Assembly (NCBI RefSeq): GCF_050947875.1
Contig: NC_134573.1
Span: forward strand, 71,797,315-71,861,314
Direction of reading: 5' to 3'
Source of the DNA: Dermacentor variabilis
Taxonomy: Eukaryota; Arthropoda; Arachnida; Ixodida; Ixodidae
DNA length: 64,000 nt
Made by a program: the position numbers and the translations under genes. The notes under the pieces are model-generated. The model saw nothing but the letters and a program-made list of their open reading frames with translations, did no database searches and was not told the DNA's origin. Numbering within the stretch: position 1 is the first letter of the stretch; each line of letters starts with the position of its first letter. Positions 1 to 12,062 of this stretch are shown here, piece by piece.

Positions 1-1562
1 ACCACAAGGGAGGTCATTATTGTAGATGAGAAAGAGAAGGGGACCAAGGCCTGATCCTTGTGGAACTCCAGAAAATACCTTGCTTGAGGCTGAAGAACAT
101 CCACCTATAACGGTGTACTGAAGGCGGTTGGGGAGGAAGCATTTAATCCAGGCTAGAATTTGCGGGTGTAGGCTGAGAGAAGAGAGTTTGCAGATTAGTC
201 GTAGATGGGGAACACGATCGAACGCCTTTGAGAAGTCTGAGAATATTGCATCAGTTTGAAATAATGAATCTAGGTTTAAATGAAGCTCGGTGGTAAATTC
301 AAAAACTTGCGTTTCGCAAGAAAGACCAGACCTGAAGCCGTGTTGATTGGCGAAAAAGAACCCGTTGTTATCAAGGTGTACGGTGACTTGAGAATAAATT
401 ATATGTTCCATTAGTTTGCATGCAATGAATGTTAAAGAGATTGGACGATAATTTGAAGGATCAGACCGGTTACCACTTTTGAATACTGGAACTACTTTGC
501 TGACCTTCCAGTCATCTGGAAGCGAGCCTTCATGGAGGGATTGGGTAAAGATTATTTGTAGTAAACGACTTGATGGGACTATGGTTGCTTTGAGCACTTT
601 AGCAGATATGTTATCGGGGCCGGGACTGCTTGATAATTTCAACTTGTCGATCAGCTTTGCGATGCCTTCCGCCGTAACTGTAATGGGCAGCATCTGAGAA
701 AATTTGGGATCAGAAAAGTTCGGGATGTTATGATGCGGTTCATGAGTGAATATCGAAGAAAAGTAAGTGTTCATAACATCAGGACGTTCGTCAGGCGACA
801 CATGCGAACCATCTGGGTTAGAAAGAGATATGTTGTGCGATTGATAGAAGGGGAAATCAGATTCCAGAATTTTTTTGGATTTTTGCTCATTATGGTTCGG
901 TAGATCCTGATGAAAGAATTTCTTTTTGGAGGTCTCCAAGAGGCTTGTATACTCTTTCAGACATGTGAAGTATTTTTCCCACCTGAGGGCTGAACTAGAA
1001 CGCCTAGCCATGCGAAAAAGACGTTTTTTTCTTCCGGGATAGCTTAGTTAGGGCACAACTAACCAGGGTTTGCCAGCGTCGCCACGAATGCATATGACTG
1101 GAACACAGGCTTCAATTAGTTCCAAGAGTTTGCGCTTGAATATTAACCAGTTTTGGTTGACAGTCCTGGAAGGAGCGAGCTGTTTAAAGGTGTGATAAAG
1201 ATTCGTGAGTTCAGCGTTCATAGTAGTGAAATCTGCTTTGTTATAATCACGGATAACTTTAGTGGAAGGGTTACTGGGAGGCTTCGATACTGATAGGTTA
1301 AACAAAATTATATTGTGATCGCTGAGACCGTGAGCGCGAGACATTGAGTGGACCATTTCTGGGTGCGAAACAAAAACTAGATCAAGGATGTTGTTGATCC
1401 TAGTTGGCACATTGACTGTCTGTGTAAGATTCTACATAAGTACAAGATCGAGGAATTCTTTGGATTGGCCAGAAATAGCGCATAAAGTATCCCAGATTAT
1501 ATCAGGGTAATTAAAATCACCGCAGAGGATAACGTTGGCTCTAGGAAAGCGGTTGTGCAAAC

Positions 1563-2242
1563 TGTTAGGCTTGGCGTCTGACACCACGTGGCGAGAGGCC
1601 ATTCACCCTACCCTCTGAGCCGGAGCCCACGGGCGACCTCATCCCCTTCACCTTCTCTTGGTCGTGCCATCGTGCGTGCTACCTCATCCCCTTCACCTCT
1701 CATGGTTGTGGCATCGTGTGTGCTACCTCGTCCCCTTCACCTTCTCTTGGTCGTGGCATCGTGTGTGCTACCTCATCCCCTTCACCTTCTCTTGGCCGGA
1801 CCCCACGGCGCCGGAGAGGTCATTCACCCGACCTTCTCCCCGGATTCGTCGAAAAGAGGATCGACTTCTCCTACCCGTGCTCGGTATTGCAGGAGGAGGG
1901 GCCCTCTCTCCGTGCCTGTCACGTGTCATCGACGGAAGCAAGATCCCGCCCACACTTGTAGAAAGCCTATTTAAGGGGCTCCGAAACGTACTTTGACAGA
2001 CTCCATACTTGATACTTCATACTTCATGCTTTTCTTATTTTCTTTCAACTACCTTTGAATAAACAGTGCAAGTTTCGCACTAGCAAATCGTCTCGCCCCT
2101 GCTTGGTCGCCATGATCTACCGGATGCCTACAGCCCGCCGACAACGCCACGCTACCCAATAAGTAATGTCGGTCGAGCTTCGATAGGCAGGCGTCGCTAC
2201 TTCTCGGCAGCAGTACGGTACGCTACCCTGGAGTACGCAACA
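1563..2242 (+). mobile_element. Solo LTR, 680 bp, with 4-bp target duplication
   Basis: The insert starts TGTTAGGC and ends CGCAACA, so its ends are TGTT and AACA. It is flanked by AAAC at 1559-1562 and 2243-2246. Removing the insert and one AAAC restores an uninterrupted LINE endonuclease reading frame across the junction. Inside are a TATTTAAG box near 1967, a GAATAAACAG polyadenylation-like signal near 2057 and four copies of a 45-bp repeat. No coding domains are present. The plus orientation is set by the order of the TATA-like and polyadenylation signals. A 4-bp duplication fits Ty3/gypsy-type integration. The family is not identified. Confidence 0.85.
1634..1812 (+). repeat. Four tandem copies of a 44-45-bp unit inside the solo LTR
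   Basis: The phrase ACCTCATCCCCTTCACC (or ACCTCGTCCCC) recurs at about 1634, 1679, 1723 and 1768, always followed by a CTTGGTCGTGGCATC-like stretch. The unit lies in the U3 part upstream of the TATA-like box, where enhancer repeats are common in LTRs. Confidence 0.85.
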
Positions 2243-2336
2243 AAACCGAGAAGGACAGTGTGTAGTTCTTCTACAAAGGAAATGTCACAGTCAGGCGCAC
2301 GATAGCAAGCGATGAGTATGTTAGTGCTTCCAGGGA

Positions 2337-2460
2337 GGATAGGATAGGAATAAACTTTATTTGTCCAACGGTTGTTGATGTTGGTGCCCGGGGCTAGGCT
2401 GCCAGAGTTCCATCGCCCGAGGAAAATCTTTCGAGATCCTCGGCAACGGCCCTGGCAGAG
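2337..2460 (-). mobile_element. Short LINE 3' tail inserted in the endonuclease
   Basis: On the minus strand the endonuclease reads LCVNIS, then about 120 bp of unrelated sequence, then resumes with LPGSTNILIACYRAPDCD. The inserted piece ends in AATAAAGTTTATTCC followed by TATCC repeats, the style of a LINE or SINE 3' tail. The family is not identified and the exact ends are uncertain by a few bases. Confidence 0.55.
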
Positions 2461-2827
2461 ATATGTTCACGCAGAGAATTTCGTGATGACATTCAATATC
2501 GAGTGCAGAGGAAGGTAGGTTGGGATTCACGAGAACAAGAACACCACCGCCTTTCCGTCCGACCCTGTCACGTCTGTGCACAGAAAATGGCATATTGGTC
2601 AGTAGCTCATCGGATAGAGATATCAGGGGTTAGCCATGTCTCTGTAAAAACAGCGATGTCAGTAAGGTTATCTTCAAGAATGGCTTCGACACGTTCCCTT
2701 TTAGGAAAGTAGCTACGGATATTGCTAAGTAGAGCCGATATTGTTCGGTCTGCTGGTGCGCTGACATGGCGATGTACTGGCCGATACGATGTAACTGTGG
2801 AAGCCTTGGAATACGCGGTAAACGCTA

Positions 2828-3478
2828 TATTTTCAAGGAGAATTCGTTTTTCTCGGCAACCATTGCACCAAATTTGACAGGGTTTGCTGCATTTAAAAGA
2901 AAAACTTAAAATCTAGTGACTGTTGGCTTCCAATTTTAAATTTAGGTCGTCAATTTTTTATAGAAGCTTGGCAAAAATCGCAAATTTTCAGAAAACGAAA
3001 CTATCAAGTTTACAACTCCGTAACTCAGCAAGAAAAAATGATATCGCAATTCTGTCAATTGTACGTGATAGCACATCTAAAGCGGACAAAATTGATATGT
3101 TACACATGAACCTCAAAAAAGGGGGTAATGCGTAATTACAACTTTTGCAGAACCCTCGTAAACAACGTAACAAATTCACGTAATATGTAAACTGACATAC
3201 CAGATTTGTTCGCTTTGAATAGTCTAATGGGTACCGTTAACAGAATCGCGATATCTGTTTTTGATGCAGAGCTATTCGTTTGTAAACTTCGTGCTTCTAT
3301 TTTTTTCGAACGCCTGAATTTTTGAAAATTCTTTTAACAAAATTCAAACCTTAAATCAAAATTCCGCTTCAACAGTCACTAGAATTTAACTTTCTCTCTC
3401 AAATGCAACAAATTTCATTAAAATCGGTCCAGGGGTTATGTCAGAAAAAGTTTTTGCGTTTTTACATGTATTTGAATA
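2828..3478. repeat. Foldback element: imperfect palindrome of about 650 bp
   Basis: The left half pairs with the reverse complement of the right half along nearly its whole length. Landmarks are CTAGTGACTGTTG near 2914 and CAACAGTCACTAG near 3373, GATATCGCAATTCTGT near 3040 and its near complement near 3250, and AAGCGGACAAA near 3080 against TTTGTTCGCTTT near 3207. The centre is close to 3140-3150. No ORF of interest is present. This is a MITE-like foldback, probably non-autonomous. Confidence 0.75.
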
Positions 3479-5189
3479 GGCCGCGTCGAAGTTGGGCCCG
3501 AGCTAAAGCTTCCTCTTAAGCAAATTCTTCAGTTGCGAGTAAGCGCCTTGTCCTGCCGATTCTGCGTGTTCCGTGGCCTCGTTGCAATTTAAGAAGTGAC
3601 GAAAATGAATTCCAACCGACAAACTCCGCTTGTCCGGCCATCTCTCAAAAAGTGAGATTAGGCCGAAGACATCGCAGTGCAGGACTTCTAAGCTTCACTG
3701 TTGGTCGTCCCGCTTTAAGGAAAAGTAAAAGACGCACACACATGACAAATCAACTCTGTCTACGCATGCACGCGCGTACGCATGAAAAACAATCAAGGAT
3801 CTGATGAAGCAGCTTTAGTTCCAACCCAATAACTTTTATCACGCACATTGTGGAATCATTGTCATTGTCACGCTCGAACTACATACCAATCTTTTTAAGA
3901 ACCTTTTTTTTAAGTTGTACGAAATATGAGCTTCTTTCACACCCTGACGCTGGTATAGATATGTGAAATGGCGACCTGAATGGGGCACATAATGATGGCA
4001 ACGTTATAGTAACCTCTTTAGGAAATTTTCTGCATTCTTTCCTCTCAAGGATGGGGACCCACTCGTGACTTTAATGCTTGCACCATGAAATGCGAACATT
4101 TATTTCAGTACCACGTTAGTTCACTTAGAACGCAGTATAGACAGACTGGTTCTGGGCAAGGTTTCTTAAGTGCATATATTTACAGCCCATACGCGTGTCA
4201 TTGCCACTGATGTGCGTATTTTTTCTCAGTAAGCTTGCAAATTGAAATTTTAGAGAAAGAGAAAGGCCTAATATTTTGCCTCATCGATTTGCATCGACGA
4301 AACAGGGCAGAGATCGCTGTATAATATAGGGTAATCACCTCTTTACGTTCTTTTCTTTTGCAAATTTTCTGTCTACAAAGCACCAGATTATATTCTCACC
4401 GATTCTCCCTGTACACATCTTGTGACTAGAAACACGTGCCTACTTTATCTGTTACAACTATTCGGCACCAGTTCCGTAGATAACTTACTGACCTCTTTTA
4501 ATCAGGCTCTATTGCATTTGAAGTCATTTACGTGTGCTTTCTTTTTTATAAATATTCCGTAATACTTCGTTTGCTTTCGATTCGTGCGCAAGTGCAGCTT
4601 GTTTGCATTTCTCTCGTGTATATTTTCTTATGTGCTTTAAATACACGCTTAGTTTGCCCTTTCCTGGGCATGCTTGAGGCATTTCTTTGCGGATTCTCTT
4701 TTTATTTTCTCCACGGAAAATAGTGAAACTTAAGCATTCGTTGTTATATCTGCATTTCTTTCTGGCATGTAGCTCGCTTTTGTACCGTAAGAACATTTCC
4801 TAAGGCCAACCTCCCCGTACGTTTGATATGAAGGAACGTTTCCCTTCTCGTAAGTGAAAGAAAAACAGGCACCTGTTTTAGCAAGGGCTTGAGCATAATC
4901 TACAGCAGTTGAATAAATTCATAAGCGGTCTAGAAGTACTACGAATCTGTAAAAAGGATTTACTGGATTTTTCTCTTTTCGTAAGGGCGCACAATTGGAC
5001 CAGCTGCTTTTATACCATTCTGCTTTTACTGTAACTATGTAGCTTCGGGACTGACGAACATGATCTTGTGTCGTTTTTTTTACTGTTTTATCCTGTAAAT
5101 GACTTCTTGTTTTGTTACCCTGTGATGTCATTTTACATGTGCAACACCCAATCCTGCTTAAGGGCTTCCACTCTGACAGTTGGTACGAA
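3479..5189. other. Unassigned spacer
   Basis: I see no gene. At about 3530-3575 a stretch beginning CAGTTGCGAGTA resembles the outer part of the right arm of the foldback at 11885-12062, so it may be a fragment of the same repeat family. The rest is A/T-rich, with only short chance ORFs. Confidence 0.4.
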
Positions 5190-5286
<97 letters not shown>

Positions 5287-5294
5287 CTGACTGA
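5190..5294. repeat. (ATTG)n microsatellite, about 24 units
   Basis: This is a nearly perfect tetranucleotide array. The apparent minus-strand Ser-Ile-Asn-Gln repeat ORF is only a translation of this microsatellite. Confidence 0.97.
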
Positions 5295-7828
5295 TAAGCA
5301 ATAGACGAAGGTGAGGCAAACGGGCCTGCTTTTTGGACAAGTGGCCATTGACTCCAGTGCGAAGGCTCTCTTGTGTTCTCGCGTTTTCAGTGTGTTGTAT
5401 ACACCAGAGCACAGAAAAAGATTAGGTGGCGCCATCTTCAAAGCCCGGTGGCGCCACCTGCTGCTCCAACTGCTCCGAGATGCCAAGCGAGGCGACCGCA
5501 GGTAGACGCAGTGCTTGCGCTTTGACATTTCTTTGAAGTTCTCACGAAGGACAGGATGGTGAATTTTAGCCAATAAATTTAGTTAGTGAACTTCAGCTTC
5601 TCTGCAAGATTGTGCTGCACATCGGAATGGCTGTGTCAAGCGCAACGGCCGCAGACGGAGCGGATCGTTCGGATAAGTCCGCGTTACCTCTGCATGCGTA
5701 AACATTGGTTCTGCGGCTATTCCACTATAATTTGCACGTCTGACAATACATTATGAACTACTAAAAGCCTTGCAGTACGCGATATACTTTACCTCCGCGT
5801 TGTAGTGCCTGGAAAACTCTCGCGGCCCGCGCCTTGAAAACAGGCGGCATGCCATAGGTTCGAGTAAGCGTAGCGCACGTGCGCGGATGCCCAGATGTGT
5901 CCGTTTTTTGTCTCGAGACGGCGAAAGAATGAATTAACATTAGTTCAACCATGTCGGATCTACTGTGGAATGTATGCATATTTTTTTAACAAACATCGCC
6001 GCTCTTGCCACATGGCCAGCAGTTACGATAAGCAACACAAACCTGCTTTCACACGTAAAGGTTTCAAATAGTTGCTCAAAAGGTATTGCGAAATTTCGTG
6101 GCCACTAATGCCAGTGCAAAAAATTCAATCTGTTAGGCATGAGTTTGAGTGTCATAAGCGTCACAACTTTGTAGCGGTGCAAACACTTTCGCGGCATTTA
6201 CTTGTGAATCAGGTGCGGAGTTCTATGGCGAGAGCCGCTGTACGAAGCCCACATCAGGCCTTTGTGTAATCGAGGCCCGTAGGCAGACACATACACATAG
6301 AGACACACGCACAGATACACACATACAGAGACGAAAGGACATGCACGGCTGAATATGCCACAGCGGCACAGCTTTCGACGTATATCGTGTTCGTCGCAAG
6401 CGGTGCTCGGCAATATGCTTCGTTTTCGCTGGTTATTTGCACATCCATATATGACGCAGTGACGCCCCGATGATGTTCTGTGCTTGGATGTTACGGGCAC
6501 AGACATATTTACACTTTGAACACCCCCGTAACACACACACACACACTACATGCACGCGAATGCGTCTTGGCAGCTCAGGAAAGACGGCTGCCGGTCGCTG
6601 GGTTCCGGAGTATGAGCTCAGCCCATCCGGTTCGAGACTATCGCGCTCTGGTCTATAGTATGCGTGTACTATAATTTTCAGTCGCATGCACGTTCTAAGA
6701 TCTGTGGCATTCTCAACGGTGCACTCCGAGAGCAGATTTCTCGTCTCGGCTTCATTCGAATGAACACAAGTCTGTTTCAGCGGTTCTGTTGTAACAACCT
6801 GTCTTGCAGTACAGTGGAATGATGCTTGGTAAACAACGAGTGCCACCGCACGACACGACTAGTTTCCCATTCGGCGAAGAAGGATCCGTTCAAGCAAACA
6901 CCCCTCAGGCCGTCATTCTGGCCACGTGGATCCCTCAGTACTGTCGCGCGCCCGGCGGATCTTATGCGGGCGGGGCCACGCAATGTTTCCGCCGCACTTT
7001 CGCCGCAGCGCCGACGCCTCACGATCACCCCGGCACCGCGCCCACACGCGAACCTCATTCTGGCTTCCGCGAAGATTCCAGATTCTCGGAGAGGTCACTC
7101 TCAATCGCTTCTCCGCATGACAAGAGGGTCGACAGGCGGAGTGATAAGCGCGGCGGTGATTGATATAAACTATTTTTGGAGCAGAGTATCATCGCCGTGG
7201 CGTCGATTTTAAAGCGGAGCCTGAAAATACCCGCGAATCGGCTATCTTGCGTGCGTGGATAAGCGCGGCTGAAATGAAGGTGTTCAACTGAGACGATTAT
7301 TCGGCTGCAATCACGCGGGTCATCTTTTGCATGCCAAGCAGTTCGAAAGGCGCCGCGGGGGTTAGGAGAGGATTTGAGGCCACATTGTCTGATCGCATGC
7401 CGATGGCTGTCTATTCTTTATTTTTGGGAGGTGATGCGACGATGTGTGACTGGCTATCGAAGGCGTCCGTTGGGTCTAAGAGCTTGGCCTGTTGATTTAA
7501 TGCGTTATCGCTTTGGCTCGAGGGGCACTCGGTAGTGCTGCCCTGGGGACCGCTTACTTCTGCAAGCACTGGCTTTCGCAGAGGCCGCTCATGAAGCGTT
7601 GAACGGTCTGGGGGATTCGGGAGCCTATTTAGCGACTTAATGTGGGACGTGCAGAGATAGCGAATGTGCGAGGGGAACGGAACGTGAGGGTTCGGGCTGG
7701 TTCGACCAAAGCAGAAGGCACCGTCGCCTGGAGTCTATCCGACTCATGGCCTAATGATGTAACTCAGCTACGCGCTAAGACCGGTAAGGTTCTGAGCGAG
7801 TTGACTTCGGCTTGCCCGCTCATCGAGG
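5295..7828. other. Unassigned spacer
   Basis: I see no supported gene. A short palindromic pair AGGTGGCGCCA and TGGCGCCACCT sits at about 5423-5460. CA-rich simple sequence occurs at about 6285-6330 and 6530-6547. About 6900-7210 is locally GC-rich but has no convincing exon. Confidence 0.4.
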
Positions 7829-7832
7829 CAAA

Positions 7833-7863
<31 letters not shown>

Positions 7864-7866
7864 ATT
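7829..7866. repeat. (AAAT)n microsatellite
   Basis: About nine tetranucleotide units followed by A/T-rich sequence. Such runs often mark old LINE 3' ends in ticks, but no LINE coding sequence is visible just upstream. Confidence 0.9.
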
Positions 7867-8572
7867 TTTAATTAATTAAATAATCAATGCTTCAAATCAA
7901 ACCAGAACAAGCAGCATTGAAACCAGCACTGGATCTTAACTTTTGTATACTTTTTATGATGAGCATAAGAGAAAGCGTTTTTTTTTATCTTCTTCTTCCT
8001 GAGCTTAGTTAGTGAATACAAAGCTTTTAGCTAAATTTCTTCAGCCAACACTGAATGACAGCTCACAAGCTTCATTTGTTGGGTTAGAGCTGGAATACAG
8101 CACGAGGAAAAGAATTTTGATGCAGCGACTCGCTCTTTTTTAAAAGCACAATGAGAGGAGACATACCGATGCGAGATTTCCGGCTGCATTGGTGCCACAA
8201 ACGTGATGTAAAGCAAATGAAATGTACACCTGTGGTTCACTGATGGCGAAAGCTATCTGTTCAAATTCTAAACGAAGCAATAGGTGGCTTGGGGTCAAGG
8301 CCAGTTTTAGTTTTCATCGTGGATCTTCCCCCTTATTGCTGAACAAATTTCGGTAAACTATGTTTTTTTTATTTTTGTTGGTTATGTTTATTCTCGATGT
8401 CTTTTGCACATTTAGATAACAAATAGATACTTATTTCTGGTTTTTAGGTATGGTATTATTAAAGGGTTAATATCCACTCACTGTCCTGCTTCCCTGCTCG
8501 GCGGAGCACCATGGCGTGCATGCTCCCCCCCCCCCCCCCCGAAAGAAAACAACAACAAAAACAAAAACAAAC
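7867..8572. other. Unassigned A/T-rich spacer with a poly-C tract
   Basis: No gene is recognised. A run of 16 C residues lies at 8525-8540, followed by an A/C-rich simple stretch. Confidence 0.4.
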
Positions 8573-8758
8573 ATAATTAAATTATGGGGTTTTACGTGTG
8601 AAAACCACGATCTCATTATGAGGCACGCTGTATTGGGGGACTCTGGAAATCTGGACCACCTGGGGTTGTCTAACAAGCACCTGAATCTAAGTATACGGGT
8701 GTTTGCTTGGATTTCCTTCCCAATAGTGCGGACATCAATGACCGCGTTTTCGTGACTC
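8573..8758 (-). mobile_element. Ruka-like SINE, 3' body fragment
   Basis: On the minus strand the order is CACCCGTATACTTAGATTCAG, CCCAGGTGGTCCAGATTTCC, a GTGCCTCATAATGAGATCG box and GTAAAACCCCATAATTTAATT. This is the body and tail of the tRNA-derived SINE family common in hard ticks (Ruka). The tRNA-like head is missing. Confidence 0.75.
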
Positions 8759-10849
8759 TCCACTCTAGTCAGCACGTGCAAAAGGAAAATGGCCTCTGCA
8801 GCGACGGATCCCCGTTCGCTTGGGGAATCGTCGCATTCGTTCCTCTTCCAGTCAGCGTTCGTTGACGCGGCTCTAAGTGGGCGTGGGAGGATGTACAGCC
8901 TCCCGTAGCAGAGACACTTTCCGTGAGCCCGTCTCAATAGCCGCTGCTCGCTCGCACCAAGACACGCCTATCGTGCTAGTGCATTAGCTTGCTTCTTTCT
9001 TTGTGTGGTTGTGCCTAGGTACTTGTTTGTTTTATATGCAGCGACGCCACTGTAGCTGTGCCAAATAACGTTTGTGTGCACGCGACGCGAGAAATCTTTC
9101 CTTGTTTTATGTCTGTAGTGCGGAGTAGTCGTTCGGTTTTCACGCCTACCTAGCGTTAGGAGTGCCCCTGGCACCTCAGAGCGGCGAATTACGTCGCAGT
9201 GGAAGCGGCGAAAACGCAGAGGAACAAACAAAAAAAAGGTGGTGCCCGAAGCAGAATTTCTGCGCGTTCTGATATTTCGACCTGCGTATTTATATATCAG
9301 CGGCCCATCGACACGTCGCTGCAAGTGCTGGAGTCTTTGGCTGCTGGTGACGAAATATTTTTTTTAACTTTCCTGCTTCGTCTGAATGCCGATAGACTTC
9401 GGTGCGCGTTGTCGCCTGTGTCAATCGCTTTCCTTGCAGGCGCTGTCCTGCACGCGCTGCGGCAACTTTTTTCTACTCACTTATCTCAACCTTGTTTCTT
9501 TTTACACAGCATAAGTGGCTCGGGGCGCCTAATGCTTATACGAAAGTGACACAAAATAACACGCTTCAATTTTGTGTCATTATATATGCTACGTTTCTAA
9601 TGCTGCCACCACGAATGTCGCGGAAAGGACTTCCTTTTTTATTATCGCGTTAGTTTGCCCTACGTCATCAAAAGGAAATGTTACACACAATTATGAAGCT
9701 CTGTGCCCCGCATCAAGCGCAAAAAGGAGAGGGGACGAGGGCCAGAGATCCACTGGTGTAAATCTGGCGGCCGATTAGGGTGAAGACCCAGACTGCTCAG
9801 ATGACGTCGACGAGTTGTTTGCAGACCAGAGTACGTCCATAGCATGTCTTGTAGATTTGCCTCCTGCACTGGCGCAGAACAGTACGGACATCCAGAAGAG
9901 GCATCGACACATCCCAGTTGCGCGCGTATCGACGGTGCGAAAGCGGCAGACACGCGAACTCTTCGGAGCTATACCTCCTTTTTTGTGGGTGATGCCACCC
10001 GAAAGGTCGGAACTACGCGGAGGTATGAGAGTTCGCGTAGTGCGCCGAAGAATCACTTTGCGAATGTCCAATGTTTCAGAGTGCATGAGCAGAGGCAGTG
10101 GTTGTACGGCGGTCTACGAATGGCACGCGGCGCCTGCTGCGGAATAAGCGGGAGCACTAGATCGATGAACACAGCAGACTCACACCGGGCGTGGTTGAAC
10201 CACCGCACAGCGGTGAATATCCATTGCTATTCCCGCTGAGCGGTCGTCGCGACGGAGTGCGAAATGGCTTAAATTGCTGGAATTCAGTTTTGAGGGTCGA
10301 CCATATATGGCGCTTCAGCAGCGAGCATCGCATATTTGGGAGCGAGTCGTCGCCCGCACCTCGTTGCTCTCTTTCTCGTCCCCTACCATTACAGTGGCAA
10401 AAAAAGAAAAAAAGATAAGAAGAGAAAGAATGAAAACGATTCAATGGAAATGCTCAAAAGTGCTAATAAAATGAGCTTACACATGACTGCCTATTTTGTC
10501 CAATGAGCATTTCGCGTTTAAAGCGAGATAAACGAAACACTTGCATCCGTATTTTCTATCTATACATTGAATCACCATCTTCATTCGTGCCATACCATTC
10601 ATTCAGGTAACAACGAAGGGTATCCCATTAACTATATTTTGATAGAATTCTGTATGCCTAACGTCGTTGTCTCGAATGTGGTGACGTCAACGTCACCCCC
10701 TGGATCGGTCTATAGTGGCCGGTTCCAGCCATGCCGAGATGATCAAATAATTTAGGCAAAAACGAAGCAATAGAATCATCATATACGGCCATGGTACTAT
10801 ATTTCACGACGCACAAGCCCGATGTAACCCTAGTATTTTTTCGTCCGAC
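8759..10849. other. Unassigned spacer
   Basis: Several overlapping ORFs of 80-130 codons occur on both strands, but none shows a recognisable domain, a plausible start context or paired splice sites. I treat them as chance. Confidence 0.4.
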
Positions 10850-10889
10850 CACCCGTAACTATGCAAATGGATATAAAAAAACTTGAAAA

Positions 10890-11044
10890 CCGCAATCTGG
10901 CAACTGCAACTGGGAGGCCGAACAACACCTGTTCATTCTTCACGAAAGAAGGGATAGTAGTAATTATATTTTTCTGTGTAAGAACGGGAGAATAAAACAG
11001 AGAAGATAAGACAGAGCACATTTCACTGCAATAAAATATCCCTC

Positions 11045-11081
<37 letters not shown>

Positions 11082-11215
11082 TATTTGTTTGTTTTGAACA
11101 CATATATACAATTAACAGGAAAGAGAAAGCGAGGAGCAGGCTGGCAACTGCCACCGGAAAGGGCACAACGCCTGCCTACTCTTCAGAAAGGAGGTGACAG
11201 CAACACAGAAATGGA
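10890..11215 (+). repeat. Diverged direct repeat around an (ATT)n tract
   Basis: A stretch at about 10898-10970 (CTGGCAACTGCAACTGG...) is related to one at about 11140-11212 (CTGGCAACTGCCACCGG...). Between them lies an ATT trinucleotide array at 11044-11083. The two copies share the same order of blocks but are clearly diverged. Confidence 0.5.
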
Positions 11216-11388
11216 AGATAGGAAAGGATGGGAGGAAAGTGGAAAGGAAAAGCAACAGGACAAATTCTTATATCAAACCATACAAGTAAAGCAGCAACCC
11301 ATTCGCAAGAATCGGAACATAGACGATAGGAAGAATGGAAACGAAGAAGGAAGAACAACGCACAAAGACAAGCAGAACGACGACTTTC

Positions 11389-12062
11389 TGTCATGGCTAA
11401 ATTCAGACCGCGAACTGCTGGAACACAAGCTAAGGCACGAGAAACGAAGGACATGGCGCTACCTGCTACTGAAAGTTTATTGGAAAGGTCATAAACTTCA
11501 TAAACCCGACATGTCCTACGTCATCAAACGTCATCAAACGTCATAAAAAAAGCAGGTAAAAGAGCCATGACTATTATTCGTTGTTAGCAAGCCAAGAACT
11601 GCCACGTGTTAAGTCGTATCAAGAAAATATATTTCAGTGTCATCAAGCGCTATAGAAGCATGACTGACACACCCTGCCCCGGCCCTCCTTTACCTCGTGG
11701 GCGTTGACAACTTCTCTTGTTGTTCCCTCTTTGTGCTTATACAGGAATGTTGTATTTCCAAAGTGGCGTGTGCATTTACCTTGTGAATTGCAGTCAATTA
11801 GTTTCATGGCGAGATTCCCGTGCCCAATCCCTTTTCCTGCCCATGTTTTTGGAGTGCTAACAGCGATTAATGGTCATGTCTTTTTTTTACCTGGTTTTTT
11901 TTATGATGTTTGATGACGTTCGATGACGTAGGGCATGTCGAGTTTATAAAGTCTATAACCTTTCCGATAAACTTTCAGTTGCGAGTAGCGCCGTGCCCTG
12001 TCTTTCTTGTGCCTTAGCTTGTGTCCCTGTAGTTCGCGCTCTGAATTTGGCCATGCTTCCAT
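11389..12062. repeat. Foldback element with arms of about 178 bp
   Basis: The left arm (11389-11566) and the reverse complement of the right arm (11885-12062) align end to end with high identity. Shared blocks include ACACAAGCTAAGGCAC, CTGAAAGTTTAT and CTACGTCATC. Pairing weakens but continues inward (CATGACTATTATTCG against CATGACCATTAATCG). The two arms also encode similar peptides in the same relative frame (KLRHEKRR against KLRHKKDR), as expected from shared origin. No transposase is visible. Confidence 0.75.

Larger units (their letters stand above)
1..2760 (-). mobile_element. Decayed CR1/Jockey-type LINE (endonuclease and reverse transcriptase), cut by window start
   Basis: Read on the minus strand, this is the second ORF of a non-LTR retrotransposon. 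The apurinic endonuclease begins near 2745 and shows the motif FTETWLTP, an RKGGGVLVLV block, GDFNYPDI near 1520 and the closing GLSDHNIILF near 1320. The reverse transcriptase follows, with ISLTFIACKLMEHII, DAIFSDFSKAFD (first catalytic Asp) and GVPQGSGLGPLLFLIY at the left edge. The FADD box would lie outside the window. The frame shifts near 2610 and stops occur elsewhere, so the copy is dead. Two younger insertions split the endonuclease (1563-2242 and about 2337-2460). The motifs suit the CR1/L2/Jockey group; I cannot separate these clades without an alignment. Confidence 0.85.

Noticed and set aside
5133..5573. Minus-strand ORF with a long Ser-Ile-Asn-Gln repeat
   Set aside because: The repeat is just the translation of the ATTG microsatellite, and the flanks have no domain.
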